DNA of 64,000 nt from Ruegeria halocynthiae (GTDB taxonomy: Bacteria > Pseudomonadota > Alphaproteobacteria > Rhodobacterales > Rhodobacteraceae), in the NCBI RefSeq assembly GCF_000743705.1, contig NZ_JQEZ01000003.1, forward strand, positions 419,593 through 483,592, in the 5' to 3' direction. The notes beneath the pieces were generated by a model. The model saw only the letters and a program-made list of their open reading frames with translations, did not search any database and had not been told where the DNA came from. Positions 1 through 8,873 of this stretch are shown here, one piece after another. Both the position numbers and the translations under genes were made by a program. Every line of letters begins with the position of its first letter. Within the stretch, counting starts at the first letter, position 1.

Positions 1-140
1 TGGAGCCTTTGGGCGTTACGCTGGAAGAGGCTCAGGATCTGGTCATGACCGCCCGTATCATGCTGGGTTGGGTTGATCCGGCCGAGCTGGAACAGGCCGA
101 AGATGACGGCGAAGCTGTTGAAGAGGAGGCCGAGGCCTGA
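1..140 (+). CDS. nusA: NusA C-terminal end (partial)
   Basis: This is the last 45 codons of a gene that enters from the left edge, read in the frame starting at base 3. The visible protein has a helix-hairpin-helix-like segment (LGVTLEEAQDLVMTAR, then GWVDP) and a very acidic tail ending EEEAEA, as in the C-terminus of alphaproteobacterial NusA, the transcription elongation and antitermination factor. The following ylxR and infB genes are the classic nusA operon neighbours, which supports the call. Only the tail is visible, so the RNA-binding S1 and KH domains cannot be checked. Confidence 0.85.
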   Translation, partial: EPLGVTLEEAQDLVMTARIMLGWVDPAELEQAEDDGEAVEEEAEA

Positions 141-162
141 TCTCGGGCTTCGGGTAGCACGT

Positions 163-786
163 ATGAGTCGCGGTGGCGTCCATAAGGATCGGTCCGACGG
201 ACCTGAGCGGAAATGCATCGCCACGGGCGAAATTCAGCCTAAATATGGGTTGATACGCTTTGTGACGGGGCCGGACGGTCAGGTCTTTCCCGATGTCGCG
301 GCAAAATTGCCGGGGCGCGGGGTCTATGTGGCAGCAGATCGCGCCGCATTGGACAAAGCCGTCGGCAAAAAGCTGTTTGCACGGGGTTTCAAGGCGCAGG
401 TGACCGTGCCACAGAATCTGACCGATGAGGTCGAGCGCCAGGTTTTGCGCCGTGTAATCGAACTGTTGAGCCTTGCGCGCAAATCCGGTGACGCGGTCGC
501 GGGCTATGAAAAGGTCAAGGCGTGGCTGGACCGGGAAGAGGCCCAGGTTCTGATTCAGGCCGCAGACGGATCAGGGCGCGGAAAGTCCAAACTGAGCACG
601 CCGCATTTTGGCAAATACATCGGTTGGCTGACTGCGGACGAGTTAGGACAGGCATTTGGGCGCCAAACCGTGATTCATGCGGCGCTGGCCTCTGGCGGAC
701 TCGCCAAACGTGTTGTAGAGGAAGCGCAGCGCCTGCGTGGCTTGCGCGAAACGGATGACGGCGGCAAGGGCCGCGCGGAAGGGTAA
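163..786 (+). CDS. ylxR: YlxR-family RNA-binding protein (DUF448)
   Basis: A 207-residue protein between nusA and infB. The N-terminal half carries the YlxR signature: ERKCIATGE near residue 15, then a GRGVY motif near residue 57. The C-terminal half looks like an L7Ae-type RNA-binding fold ([16 protein letters not shown]), the two-domain form usual in alphaproteobacteria. The frame is open upstream to base 73, but that stretch overlaps nusA; the ATG at 163 lies 22 bases after the nusA stop and matches the family's N-terminus. It is probably co-transcribed with nusA and infB. Proteins of this family bind RNA; its exact job in this organism is not shown by the sequence. Confidence 0.85.
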   Translation: MSRGGVHKDRSDGPERKCIATGEIQPKYGLIRFVTGPDGQVFPDVAAKLPGRGVYVAADRAALDKAVGKKLFARGFKAQVTVPQNLTDEVERQVLRRVIELLSLARKSGDAVAGYEKVKAWLDREEAQVLIQAADGSGRGKSKLSTPHFGKYIGWLTADELGQAFGRQTVIHAALASGGLAKRVVEEAQRLRGLRETDDGGKGRAEG

Positions 787-794
787 GAAGCTTT

Positions 795-3275
795 ATGAGC
801 GATAGTGACGGCAAAAAGACATTGGGTCTTCGTGGCGGGGCACGCCCCGGAAATGTGAAACAGAGTTTCAGCCACGGGCGCACCAAGAATGTCGTGGTGG
901 AAACCAAACGCAAACGCGTGGTGGTCCCCAAGCCGGGTGCGGGAAAGCCGGGGGGCGGTGCGTCGCCGTCGGGTGATCCGTCGCGTCGCCCTGCGGGAAT
1001 TTCCGACGCCGAGATGAGCCGCCGCCTGAAGGCGTTGCAGGCTGCCAAGGCGCGTGAGGCCGAAGAGGCCGCTGCCCGTGTGGCCGAAGAAAAGGCCCGC
1101 GAAGAAGATCGCGCCCGTCGTCGTGCCGAGCTAGAGGCCAAGGAACGCGAACAGCGCGAAGCCGAAGAGCGCGTCCGCGCCAAGGCCGAAGAAGAAGAAC
1201 GCAAGCGCAAGGAAGCTGAAGATGCTGCCAAGCGCGCTGCGACGGCCCCTGCTGCACCACAAGAACCCAAGGCGGCACGCCCTGCGGCGAACAAGCCTGC
1301 GCCGGCGGCAACACCGCGCAAGCAGGATCGTGAACGCGATCAGCGCGGCAACCGCGGTAAAGGTCGCGACGACAACCGCCGCTCGGGCAAGCTGACACTG
1401 GGTCAGGCGACGGGTGGCGAAGGCAATCGTCATCGTTCGATGGCTGCGATGAAGCGTAAGCAAGAGCGTGCGCGTCAAAAAGCCATGGGCGGTGCGGTTG
1501 AACGGGAAAAGGTGATCCGTGACGTACAACTGCCCGAGGCGATCGTCGTCTCTGAGCTGGCCAACCGTATGGCCGAGCGTGTGTCGGATGTTGTCAAATC
1601 GCTGATGAACATGGGCATGATGGTCACGCAGAACCAGACCATCGACGCTGATACTGCCGAGCTGATCATCGAAGAATTCGGCCACAAGGTGACCCGCGTA
1701 TCCGATTCGGATGTTGAGGACGTCATCAAAGAGGCCGAAGACGACGATAAAGATCTGCAGCCGCGTCCACCGGTCATTACCATCATGGGTCACGTCGACC
1801 ACGGCAAGACCTCGTTGCTGGATGCAATTCGCGATGCGCGCGTTGTTGCGGGCGAGGCCGGGGGCATCACCCAGCATATCGGTGCCTACCAGGTAAAAAC
1901 CGACGGTGGTGCCACGCTGACCTTCCTGGATACGCCGGGCCACGCGGCCTTTACCTCGATGCGCTCTCGTGGTGCTCAGGTCACGGATATCGTGGTTCTG
2001 GTTGTCGCTGCGGATGACGCGGTGATGCCGCAGACCATCGAGGCGATCAACCACGCCAAAGCGGCCGGAGTGCCGATGATCGTGGCGATCAACAAGGTCG
2101 ACAAGCCTGATGCAAACCCGGACAAGGTGCGCACCGATTTGCTTCAGCATGAAGTGATCGTCGAGAAGATGTCGGGTGAGGTGCAGGACGTCGAAGTATC
2201 TGCCGTCACCGGTCAGGGTCTGGACGAACTGCTGGAATCCATCGCCCTGCAAGCCGAGATCCTTGAACTGAAAGCCAACCCCGATCGTGCCGCCCAAGGT
2301 GCCGTGATCGAGGCGCAGCTGGACGTGGGTCGCGGCCCTGTGGCCACCGTTCTGGTTCAGAACGGCACGCTGCGTCAGGGTGATATCTTCGTTGTGGGTG
2401 AACAGTACGGTAAGGTCCGTGCGCTGATCAACGACCAGGGTGAGCGCGTCAAAGAAGCTGGCCCCTCGGTTCCGGTTGAGGTTCTGGGCCTGAACGGCAC
2501 ACCCGAAGCCGGTGACGTTCTGAACGTGACCGACACCGAAGCGCAGGCCCGTGAGATTGCGGAATACCGCGAACAGGCCGCCAAGGACAAACGCGCCGCC
2601 GCCGGTGCCGCAACCACCCTTGAGCAGTTGATGCAGAAGGCCAAAGAAGACGAAAACGTCACCGAGCTGCCAATTCTGATGAAAGCGGATGTGCAGGGGT
2701 CGGCCGAAGCCATCGTTCAGGCGATGGAAAAGATCGGTAACGACGAGGTGCGCGTGCGCGTACTGCACTCGGGCGTGGGTGCCATCACGGAAACCGATAT
2801 CGGCCTGGCCGAAGCCTCGGGTGCGCCAGTGTTTGGTTTCAACGTGCGTGCCAATGCTTCGGCGCGGAACACCGCGAACCAGAAGGGCGTGGAGATCCGT
2901 TACTATTCGGTGATCTACGATCTGGTCGACGACGTGAAAGCGGCCGCATCCGGCCTGCTGAGCGCCGAGATTCGCGAAAAATTCATCGGTTACGCCGAGA
3001 TTCGCGAAGTCTTCAAGGTTACCGGCGTTGGCAAGGTTGCGGGCTGTCTGGTCACCGAAGGTGTGGCGCGTCGTTCCGCAGGTGTCCGTCTGCTGCGCGA
3101 CAACGTGGTGATCCACGAAGGCACGCTGAAGACGCTGAAACGCTTCAAGGACGAAGTGGCCGAGGTTCAGTCGGGTCAGGAATGCGGTATGGCGTTCGAA
3201 AACTACGACGATATCCGCGCAGGCGACGTGATCGAAATCTTCGAGCGCGAAGAGGTCACTCGCACGCTGGATTGA
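795..3275 (+). CDS. infB: Translation initiation factor IF-2
   Basis: An 826-residue GTPase that places initiator tRNA on the 30S ribosome. The first ~200 residues are a low-complexity Ala/Glu/Lys/Arg linker predicted to be coiled-coil. An IF2_N domain follows, then the G domain with G1 [12 protein letters not shown] near residue 332, G3 DTPGHAAF near 379 and G4 NKVDK near 434, then domains II to IV. The length suits alphaproteobacterial IF-2. The gene starts 8 bases after ylxR and is the last gene of the nusA operon, closed by a strong hairpin terminator. Several long open frames on the opposite strand are shadows of the biased codon use. Confidence 0.98.
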   Translation: MSDSDGKKTLGLRGGARPGNVKQSFSHGRTKNVVVETKRKRVVVPKPGAGKPGGGASPSGDPSRRPAGISDAEMSRRLKALQAAKAREAEEAAARVAEEKAREEDRARRRAELEAKEREQREAEERVRAKAEEEERKRKEAEDAAKRAATAPAAPQEPKAARPAANKPAPAATPRKQDRERDQRGNRGKGRDDNRRSGKLTLGQATGGEGNRHRSMAAMKRKQERARQKAMGGAVEREKVIRDVQLPEAIVVSELANRMAERVSDVVKSLMNMGMMVTQNQTIDADTAELIIEEFGHKVTRVSDSDVEDVIKEAEDDDKDLQPRPPVITIMGHVDHGKTSLLDAIRDARVVAGEAGGITQHIGAYQVKTDGGATLTFLDTPGHAAFTSMRSRGAQVTDIVVLVVAADDAVMPQTIEAINHAKAAGVPMIVAINKVDKPDANPDKVRTDLLQHEVIVEKMSGEVQDVEVSAVTGQGLDELLESIALQAEILELKANPDRAAQGAVIEAQLDVGRGPVATVLVQNGTLRQGDIFVVGEQYGKVRALINDQGERVKEAGPSVPVEVLGLNGTPEAGDVLNVTDTEAQAREIAEYREQAAKDKRAAAGAATTLEQLMQKAKEDENVTELPILMKADVQGSAEAIVQAMEKIGNDEVRVRVLHSGVGAITETDIGLAEASGAPVFGFNVRANASARNTANQKGVEIRYYSVIYDLVDDVKAAASGLLSAEIREKFIGYAEIREVFKVTGVGKVAGCLVTEGVARRSAGVRLLRDNVVIHEGTLKTLKRFKDEVAEVQSGQECGMAFENYDDIRAGDVIEIFEREEVTRTLD

Positions 3276-3298
3276 TCCGGTTACAAATTGAAACAGGA

Positions 3299-3329
3299 AA
3301 CAGCGGCTCAATCGGGCCGCTGTTTTTCT
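3299..3329 (+). terminator. Rho-independent terminator of the nusA-infB operon
   Basis: A perfect 9-bp stem, AACAGCGGC pairing with GCCGCTGTT around an 8-base loop, followed by a T run (TGTTTTTCTT). It sits 24 bases after the infB stop. On the other strand it also lies just beyond the end of the leftward hydrolase gene, so it may serve both convergent genes. Confidence 0.85.
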
Positions 3330-3334
3330 TTGGG

Positions 3335-4162
3335 CTACTGCGGCGCGGTCAGGAAAGTACCGGGATGCATGATGACATCGAAATGCTGCATCCCCTTTTG
3401 CAGATCGAAACTGACCGAATGCCCGCCCTTGCGCAAAAGTTCGACATAATCCCGGCTTTGACGGATGAATTCGGGCGTGTCCCTTTCGGCCACCGTTACG
3501 CGATAGCGCGGGCCGGGGGTGGGAAGATGCAGAATAGGCGACAGGTCGTGCACCTCTACCGGTGTCAGTTGCAGCGGATCGTTCACCGGGGTCAGGCTGA
3601 TCGGTTCCAGGTCATAGACACCGCTGATCAGGATCACATCGCGCACCCGCATTCCGGCACGGGCCAAGGCGCTGGCAGAGGTCGCCATCACCATCGTCGC
3701 CAGCTGCGCGCCCGCGCTGTGCCCCGACAGGGTGATCCGCGATGGGTTGAATCCCAGCGCCTCAGCCTGTGACGCCAGCCAAAGCAGCGCGTCGCGGCAT
3801 TCGCCGATCATGTCGCCAATGCGTGCATGCGGGGCAAGGGTATAGTTCAGCGTGGCAAAGGCCTGCCCGTTTTCGACCACCGCTGGCGCCATCATCGCCG
3901 AATCGCGCTGGCTGAGCGCCTGCCAATAGCCGCCGTGGATAAAGATATGCAGCGGCGCATCGGCTTGCTGCGCGGGAAAGAAATCCAGAACCTGCGTTGG
4001 CGAATCGCCATAGGCGAGGTTTTCCTTCACCTCCATCCGGCTGCGATGTTGCGCGCTGAGCGCCGCGTAGCTGTCGACATAAGGCGTCAGATCGCCGCCG
4101 ATCATCGACCGGGGCGAATATTCCTGCTCCAACTCGTCCTGAGAAAACCCGCGGTACAGCAT
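3335..4162 (-). CDS. Alpha/beta hydrolase, probable kynurenine formamidase
   Basis: A 275-residue alpha/beta hydrolase. Visible motifs are the oxyanion motif HGGYW near residue 96, the nucleophile elbow GHSAGAQ near 165, and a late His in MQHFDV. HGGYW plus GHSAG is the pattern of the AFMID/BNA7-type arylformamidase and hormone-sensitive-lipase-like esterases. The gene begins 3 bases after the stop of the tryptophan 2,3-dioxygenase gene, and its AGGAG ribosome site lies inside that gene's end, so the two are translationally linked. Dioxygenase makes N-formylkynurenine, so hydrolysis to kynurenine is the natural role. That role is inferred from context; this is not the cyclase-fold KynB of other bacteria. 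Confidence 0.75.
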   Translation of the reverse strand: MLYRGFSQDELEQEYSPRSMIGGDLTPYVDSYAALSAQHRSRMEVKENLAYGDSPTQVLDFFPAQQADAPLHIFIHGGYWQALSQRDSAMMAPAVVENGQAFATLNYTLAPHARIGDMIGECRDALLWLASQAEALGFNPSRITLSGHSAGAQLATMVMATSASALARAGMRVRDVILISGVYDLEPISLTPVNDPLQLTPVEVHDLSPILHLPTPGPRYRVTVAERDTPEFIRQSRDYVELLRKGGHSVSFDLQKGMQHFDVIMHPGTFLTAPQ

Positions 4163-4165
4163 CGC

Positions 4166-5047
4166 TCACTCCTGCTCGGGATACATCAATTCGGTGCGCA
4201 GGTCGTAAAGATCATGGAAGAACCGCAAATCCAAGGCCTTGCGCAGAAAGGCAACGCCGCTGGACCCGCCGGTGCCGGGTTGATTGCCGATCACCCGTTC
4301 CACGGCGGTGACATGATCAAAGCGCCAGCGCTGGAACAGGGATTCCACATCCATCAGCTTCTCGGCCAAGGCGTAAAGGTCCCAGTGCCGATCCGTGTCG
4401 CGGAACACCTGCACCCAGATTTTCACCACACGGCTGTCGCCGGAATAGGGCTGCGCATAGTCCCGATCCAGTAGATCCCGGGGCACATCGAACCCCTGAC
4501 GCGCCAGCATGTGCAGCACCTCATCATAGAGCGAGGGCTTGGTCAGCGCGGCGGTCAGTAGCGCCATGACCTCGGGGTCATGTTCGTGCACCTTCAGGGT
4601 CGAGGCATCCTTGTTGCCCAGAATGAACTCAATCTGGCGATAACCGTAACTTTGAAACCCCGAGGAGTTCCCCAGCGCCTGCCGAAAGGTCATGTAGTCG
4701 GCGGGCGTCATGGTCAGCAGCGTCTCCCATGCAGAGATGAGCTGCCGCTGGATTGCCTTGACCCGGTCGAGGTTTTTCATCGCCGGTCCGAAATCGTCCT
4801 GTTGCAGGAACCGGCGGACCTCGACCAGTTGATGATGCATCAGTTTCAGCCACAACTCGCTGACCTGATGGATGATGATGAACAGCATCTCATCCGGTTG
4901 CGCGGGGTCCTGAAAGGTCTTTTGCAAGTTCAGCAGAGTTTTGAGCTGCAGGAAATCGCCATAGCTTTTGCGATGGGTTTCGGTGAAATCGGTGATCAGC
5001 GTATCTTCGATCCCGCGTTCCAGAAACCGATCATCCTTGTCGCTCAT
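4166..5047 (-). CDS. kynA: Tryptophan 2,3-dioxygenase
   Basis: A 293-residue haem enzyme that opens the tryptophan indole ring to N-formylkynurenine. Family motifs are present: IIIHQVSELWLKLMHHQ near residue 56, the SSGFQSYGYR block near 128, and GTGGSSG near the C-terminus that holds the substrate ammonium group. The ATG at 5047 was chosen because GGAGGAG lies just upstream; the frame also opens from a TTG four codons earlier that overlaps that ribosome site. The formamidase-like gene follows directly. tdh ends about 60 bases upstream on the same strand, so a kbl-tdh-kynA-hydrolase transcript is plausible. No kynureninase gene is in the window. Confidence 0.95.
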   Translation of the reverse strand: MSDKDDRFLERGIEDTLITDFTETHRKSYGDFLQLKTLLNLQKTFQDPAQPDEMLFIIIHQVSELWLKLMHHQLVEVRRFLQQDDFGPAMKNLDRVKAIQRQLISAWETLLTMTPADYMTFRQALGNSSGFQSYGYRQIEFILGNKDASTLKVHEHDPEVMALLTAALTKPSLYDEVLHMLARQGFDVPRDLLDRDYAQPYSGDSRVVKIWVQVFRDTDRHWDLYALAEKLMDVESLFQRWRFDHVTAVERVIGNQPGTGGSSGVAFLRKALDLRFFHDLYDLRTELMYPEQE

Positions 5048-5108
5048 CTGCTCCTCCAACCGCCTGAGTTTCGTTGATTAAGGCCTGTTTCAGCACAGTG
5101 CCACAACG

Positions 5109-6152
5109 TCAGGTCCAGTCCAGTACCACCTTGCCCGACCGGCCCGATTTCATTGCGGCAAAGCCTTCGGCGAAGGCGTCGACGCCAAAGCGGTGGGTAA
5201 TCACCCGGCTGACATCCAGACCGTTCTGCAACATGGCGATCATCTTGTACCAGGTCTCGAACATCTCGCGGCCGTAGACGCCTTTGATGGTGATGGCCTT
5301 GAACACGATACGCGACCAGTCGACCGGAGATTTTCCGGGCGGGATTCCCAACAACGCGATTTTGCCGCCCATCACCAACGCCTCGACCATCTGGTCCAGC
5401 GCGATTTGAGAGCCCGACATTTCCAGCCCCACGTCAAAGCCTTCTTTCATGCCCAGTCCGGTGATGACGTCCGGCAACTCTTCGCGGCTGACGTCGACGG
5501 CGCGGACCGTTGGCACCACATGTTCGGCCAGTTTCAGGCGATCGGAGTTGATATCGGTAATCACCACATGCCGCGCGCCCGCATGGCGGGCCACAGCGGC
5601 GGCCATGATGCCGATGGGGCCTGCGCCGGTGATCAGCACGTCCTCACCCAACAGATCGAAACTCAGCGCGGTGTGAACGGCGTTGCCCAGCGGATCGAGG
5701 ATCGCGCCAATTTCATCGGGTATGTCGTCGGGCAGCGGGACGACGTTGAACGCCGGCAGCTTCAGATATTGGGCAAAGGCCCCCTGTTCGTTCACCCCGA
5801 TCCCGCGTGTGCCGGGGTCCAGATGGAACTTGCCTGCGCGGCTCTGGCGGCTGTCGGTGGTGATCAGATGCCCCTCGCCGGAACAGCGCTGACCGATCTC
5901 AAGCCCGGTCACGTTGCGCCCGATCTCGACAATCTCACCGGCGAATTCATGGCCGGTGATCATCGGGATCGGCACCGTTGCGGCGGCCCAGTCATCCCAG
6001 TTCCAGATATGGATATCGGTACCGCAGATGCCGGTCTTGTTGACGCGGATCAGAACCTCATCCGGGTCGATCTCGGGCACCGGGGCCTGCACCATCCACA
6101 AGCCTTCCTGGGGTTTGGATTTCTCTAGCGCCTTCATCGTGTTCGCACGCAT
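5109..6152 (-). CDS. tdh: L-threonine 3-dehydrogenase
   Basis: A 347-residue zinc-dependent medium-chain dehydrogenase that oxidises threonine to 2-amino-3-ketobutyrate with NAD+. Seen in the sequence: the catalytic zinc Cys in [20 protein letters not shown], and the Rossmann motif [18 protein letters not shown]. The kbl stop and this ATG overlap by one base (TGATG), with GGGGGTGA upstream of the ATG at 6152. A second in-frame ATG at 6137 would give the N-terminus MKAL usual for the family and place the zinc ligand at residue 38, as in E. coli; either start is possible. The overlap with kbl shows operon organisation. Confidence 0.96.
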   Translation of the reverse strand: MRANTMKALEKSKPQEGLWMVQAPVPEIDPDEVLIRVNKTGICGTDIHIWNWDDWAAATVPIPMITGHEFAGEIVEIGRNVTGLEIGQRCSGEGHLITTDSRQSRAGKFHLDPGTRGIGVNEQGAFAQYLKLPAFNVVPLPDDIPDEIGAILDPLGNAVHTALSFDLLGEDVLITGAGPIGIMAAAVARHAGARHVVITDINSDRLKLAEHVVPTVRAVDVSREELPDVITGLGMKEGFDVGLEMSGSQIALDQMVEALVMGGKIALLGIPPGKSPVDWSRIVFKAITIKGVYGREMFETWYKMIAMLQNGLDVSRVITHRFGVDAFAEGFAAMKSGRSGKVVLDWT

Positions 6153-7336
6153 CAGATCACCCCCAGTTCTTTGCCGACTTTGCCAAAGGCCACCAGAGCT
6201 CGGTCCAGTTCGTCCTTTGTCAGAGCCGCATTCATCTGCGTTCTGATCCGCGCCTGACCGCGCGGGACCACAGGGAAGAAGAAGCCCGAGACATAGACGC
6301 CTTCGTCAAACAGCCGTGACGCCATATCCTGCGCCAATTGCGCCTCGCCCAGCATGACCGGGATGATCGGATGTTCGCCGGGCAGCAGATCAAAGCCCAG
6401 CTTTTCCAACCCGGCGCGCCAGTATTTGGCATTGGCGAACAATTGGGCGCGCAGCAGGTCGCCTTCTTCGACCAGACGGATCGCCTCAAGCCCTGCGGCG
6501 ACGATGGAGGGCGGCAGCGAGTTTGAGAACAGATAGGGCCGCGCCCGCTGCCGCAGCAGGTCGATCACTGGCTGCGGCCCGGCGATGTAACCGCCGATTG
6601 CCCCCCCAAGTGCCTTGCCCAAGGTTCCCGTCAGAATATCCACATCGACGCCGAAATGATCCGGCGTACCCGCGCCGTTTGGCCCCATGAAGCCGGTGGC
6701 GTGACAGTCATCGACCATGACGATGGCGTCGTATTTGTCGGCCAGTTCGCGGATCTTGGGCAGGTTGGCCAGATAGCCATCCATCGAGAACACGCCATCG
6801 GTGGCGATCATGATATGTCGCGCGCCATCCTCGCGTGCCTGTTTCAGCCAGGCCTCCAGATCGTTCATGTCATTGTTCAGGTAGCGATAGCGTTTCGCCT
6901 TGCACAGCCGCACGCCGTCGATGATCGAGGCGTGGTTCAGACTGTCCGAGATAATCGCGTCTTCAGGCCCTAACAAAGGTTCAAACAGCCCACCATTGGC
7001 GTCGAAACAGGCGGCGAACAGGATCGAATCGTCCTTGTTCAGGAAGTGCGCCAGCTTTTGTTCCAGCTCTCGGTGGATGTCCTGCGTGCCGCAGATGAAC
7101 CGGACCGAGGCCATGCCAAAGCCCTTGGGTTCCATCGCGCCCTGTGCGGCGTCGATCAGCGCGGGGTGATCGGCCAGACCCAGATAGTTGTTGGCGCACA
7201 GGTTGATGACCTGTTTGCCACCCACCGTAATCTCACCGCCCTGAGGCGAGGTGATCATTCGTTCGCGTTTATACAGACCCTCGGATTCGATCTGCGCGAG
7301 GGTGTCCGTGATGTGGGACAGGAATGCATCAGCCAT
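6152..7336 (-). CDS. kbl: Glycine C-acetyltransferase (2-amino-3-ketobutyrate CoA ligase)
   Basis: A 394-residue PLP enzyme of the alpha-oxoamine synthase family. It cleaves 2-amino-3-ketobutyrate from Tdh with CoA into glycine and acetyl-CoA. Visible motifs: NNYLGL near residue 49, [21 protein letters not shown], and the PLP-lysine segment [10 protein letters not shown]. The length fits the family. AAGGAG lies 8 bases before the ATG. The upstream region carries several ACGGA/TCCGT half-sites (see operator entry), so transcription of the kbl-tdh unit is probably controlled there. Confidence 0.97.
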   Translation of the reverse strand: MADAFLSHITDTLAQIESEGLYKRERMITSPQGGEITVGGKQVINLCANNYLGLADHPALIDAAQGAMEPKGFGMASVRFICGTQDIHRELEQKLAHFLNKDDSILFAACFDANGGLFEPLLGPEDAIISDSLNHASIIDGVRLCKAKRYRYLNNDMNDLEAWLKQAREDGARHIMIATDGVFSMDGYLANLPKIRELADKYDAIVMVDDCHATGFMGPNGAGTPDHFGVDVDILTGTLGKALGGAIGGYIAGPQPVIDLLRQRARPYLFSNSLPPSIVAAGLEAIRLVEEGDLLRAQLFANAKYWRAGLEKLGFDLLPGEHPIIPVMLGEAQLAQDMASRLFDEGVYVSGFFFPVVPRGQARIRTQMNAALTKDELDRALVAFGKVGKELGVI

Positions 7337-7372
7337 GGCGGTCTCCTTGCTCTGAGTCGCACATCTAACATA

Positions 7373-7434
7373 ACGGATGTAATTCCCAAATAGGGGAATT
7401 CACTATTACGGAAAAATATCCGTGACAACGGATA
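7373..7434. promoter_or_regulatory. Putative operator region upstream of kbl-tdh
   Basis: The 5' region of kbl holds a perfect 7-bp dyad, TATCCGT-gaca-ACGGATA (7417-7434), with further half-sites ACGGAA at 7408 and ACGGAT at 7373. Between them lies a second inverted repeat, AATTCCC-aaatag-GGGAATT, at 7381-7400. The core TCCGT-N4-ACGGA is the same architecture as the palindrome at the start codon of the XRE-cupin gene nearby. The spacing suggests a transcription-factor operator; the bound protein is inferred. Confidence 0.55.
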
Positions 7435-7472
7435 CAGCAACTTCGGCGAAATCCTCCGGGGGCCGACGCCAC

Positions 7473-8105
7473 CTATTCCGGCGTGGGCTGGGTTTCCTGA
7501 AACTCTTTGGTCGAATTCGTGCGTGGATAGGGCTCCCCCGGGGTCTCGACCCCAAGGAATGCACATAGCGGGCCCCAGCCGCTTCCGGTTTTGTATACCA
7601 AAAGCCTGTCTTCAGGGATTGTGTCGCGCACCTGCGCAACATGGGCCTGAAAAACACGGGTCGCGTGTTCCCTGTCGTTCAATCGCCCATCAAAGATGTC
7701 CTGAACGATAAACCGGTCGCACATTTCCGAAATCGCGTTTGCGTGGGGGTTGTCGTGCTTCCCTCGCATGGTTGTCATGAACGGGCCGATTGTGGCCTGT
7801 ACGCTGTCAAACCAGGCATCGGGGTCGCGGACGCTCAGGATGACCTTGGCCTTTGGGTAATGCGCGGCAAGCTGGCGCCAATAGGCTGCGCCGGGCCAGT
7901 CGACCTGGGCGCGATACCCCTGAAACATGGCGTCCCAATCCGCCGGTTCGCCGCGGGCAGCCGCCGCCCAGGCGGGAAGCTGCCCGGGATTGTCCCGGAC
8001 CTCGAACATATGGTGGCAGGGGCCAAACCCCAGCTGTTCCAGTGCAAGTTTCAGCGAGTTTGTTCCCGTGCGGCCAAACCCGGCCCCAATAACGTCCAAT
8101 GCCAT
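7473..8105 (-). CDS. Sulfotransferase family protein
   Basis: A 210-residue protein of the short sulfotransferase family often found in marine bacteria and eukaryotes. The N-terminal GFGRTGTNSLKLAL is the PAPS 5'-phosphosulfate-binding loop, and VILSVRDPDAWFDS near residue 90 matches the 3'-phosphate-binding strand and helix. The acceptor substrate cannot be told. It lies between the XRE-cupin gene and kbl, all on the minus strand, with gaps of 86 and 136 bases, so it may or may not share a transcript. Confidence 0.8.
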   Translation of the reverse strand: MALDVIGAGFGRTGTNSLKLALEQLGFGPCHHMFEVRDNPGQLPAWAAAARGEPADWDAMFQGYRAQVDWPGAAYWRQLAAHYPKAKVILSVRDPDAWFDSVQATIGPFMTTMRGKHDNPHANAISEMCDRFIVQDIFDGRLNDREHATRVFQAHVAQVRDTIPEDRLLVYKTGSGWGPLCAFLGVETPGEPYPRTNSTKEFQETQPTPE

Positions 8106-8191
8106 TGTGAAAACCCTTCAAAAGCAAATGCCAATGTCGGAGCCTAACACAGCGGGCGGAAATCCCCCAATTGCGGGGTGGGTCTGTACTG

Positions 8192-8755
8192 TTACGCGTT
8201 CTTTACGATCAGGAACACGCGGGCCGGGTTTTCGGCCGTGATCGCGTGCGGCACGTCGGCACCGTATCGCGCCGTGTCGCCTTGTTTCAGATCACTGACA
8301 GCCGTGCCCGAGGTCACGCGGACCGCGCCGCTGAGCACCGTCAGCTGTTCTCGCGCCCCGCGCGCGTGGGGCTGGCTGTTCAGCGCGCCGCCTGCGTCAA
8401 ACAAGATGTCATAGACTTCGTGGCCTCCGGCCTCTTCCGGGGGCGAGAGGATACGGATGCGGCAGTTCTGCCCCATGTTGTCGATGCTGGGGACTTCGGA
8501 GTGTCTCAGGACTTCGATCTGATCGGCGCTGTCGGTCTCTTCCAGCAGGCCCGCGAAATCCACCTGCAGCGCCCGTGTCAGGTTCCACAACGTCGAAATG
8601 GTCGGGCTGCTTTCCCCCCGCTCGATCTGGCTGACCATTGAGCGGGACACGCCGCTGAGATTGGCCACGGCCTCAAGCGAAAGACCCTTGGCGCGGCGCG
8701 CGTCTTTCAGGCGGGTGGGCAGGCGTGTCAGGATATCGTCTGAATTTTCCGTCAT
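8192..8755 (-). CDS. XRE-family regulator with C-terminal cupin domain
   Basis: A 187-residue regulator. Residues ~12-66 are a helix-turn-helix of the XRE/Cro type (LKDARRAKGLSLEAVANLSG then SRSMVSQIERGESSPT). Residues ~105-185 are a small cupin barrel (QPHARGAREQLTVLSG ... GDTARYGADVPHAI) that probably binds a small effector. Regulators of this build often control amino-acid or amine catabolism. A perfect 16-bp palindrome spans its start codon, suggesting autoregulation, and a related dyad lies upstream of kbl. Divergent from the thiolase gene. The ligand is unknown. Confidence 0.88.
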   Translation of the reverse strand: MTENSDDILTRLPTRLKDARRAKGLSLEAVANLSGVSRSMVSQIERGESSPTISTLWNLTRALQVDFAGLLEETDSADQIEVLRHSEVPSIDNMGQNCRIRILSPPEEAGGHEVYDILFDAGGALNSQPHARGAREQLTVLSGAVRVTSGTAVSDLKQGDTARYGADVPHAITAENPARVFLIVKNA

Positions 8756-8762
8756 GACGGAA
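8747..8762. promoter_or_regulatory. Perfect 16-bp palindrome over the XRE-cupin start codon
   Basis: TTCCGTCATGACGGAA reads the same on both strands and has the XRE-cupin ATG at its centre (cat at 8753-8755). Its core, TCCGT-N4-ACGGA, recurs upstream of kbl at 7419-7432. A regulator bound here would block its own transcription or translation, so an autoregulatory operator is the simplest reading. Confidence 0.55.
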
Positions 8763-8802
8763 TTTCATGCGCGTTTCACGTTGCCTTGTCAATTCCACTT
8801 GT

Positions 8803-8830
8803 GACGGTACGTCCCATGGGACAGCCCGTC
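8803..8830. promoter_or_regulatory. 28-bp nested dyad upstream of the thiolase gene
   Basis: Outer arms GACGG (8803-8807) and CCGTC (8826-8830) flank, at equal 3-base spacing, a perfect 12-bp palindrome GTCCCATGGGAC (8811-8822). The dyad lies 44 bases before the thiolase ATG, in the divergent region shared with the XRE-cupin gene. It could be an operator or a 5'-leader hairpin. The outer half-sites face the opposite way from those in the kbl and XRE operators. Confidence 0.45.
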
Positions 8831-8873
8831 GCCGCGGATGCATATTGCCGCCAATTCCAAGAGGAGAAGAGAC

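Noticed and set aside
1131..3311. A 726-codon open frame on the minus strand opposite infB
   Set aside because: Lies wholly opposite infB, has no recognisable domain and reflects third-position GC bias; similar long shadows lie opposite the thiolase, dnaA and apbE genes.
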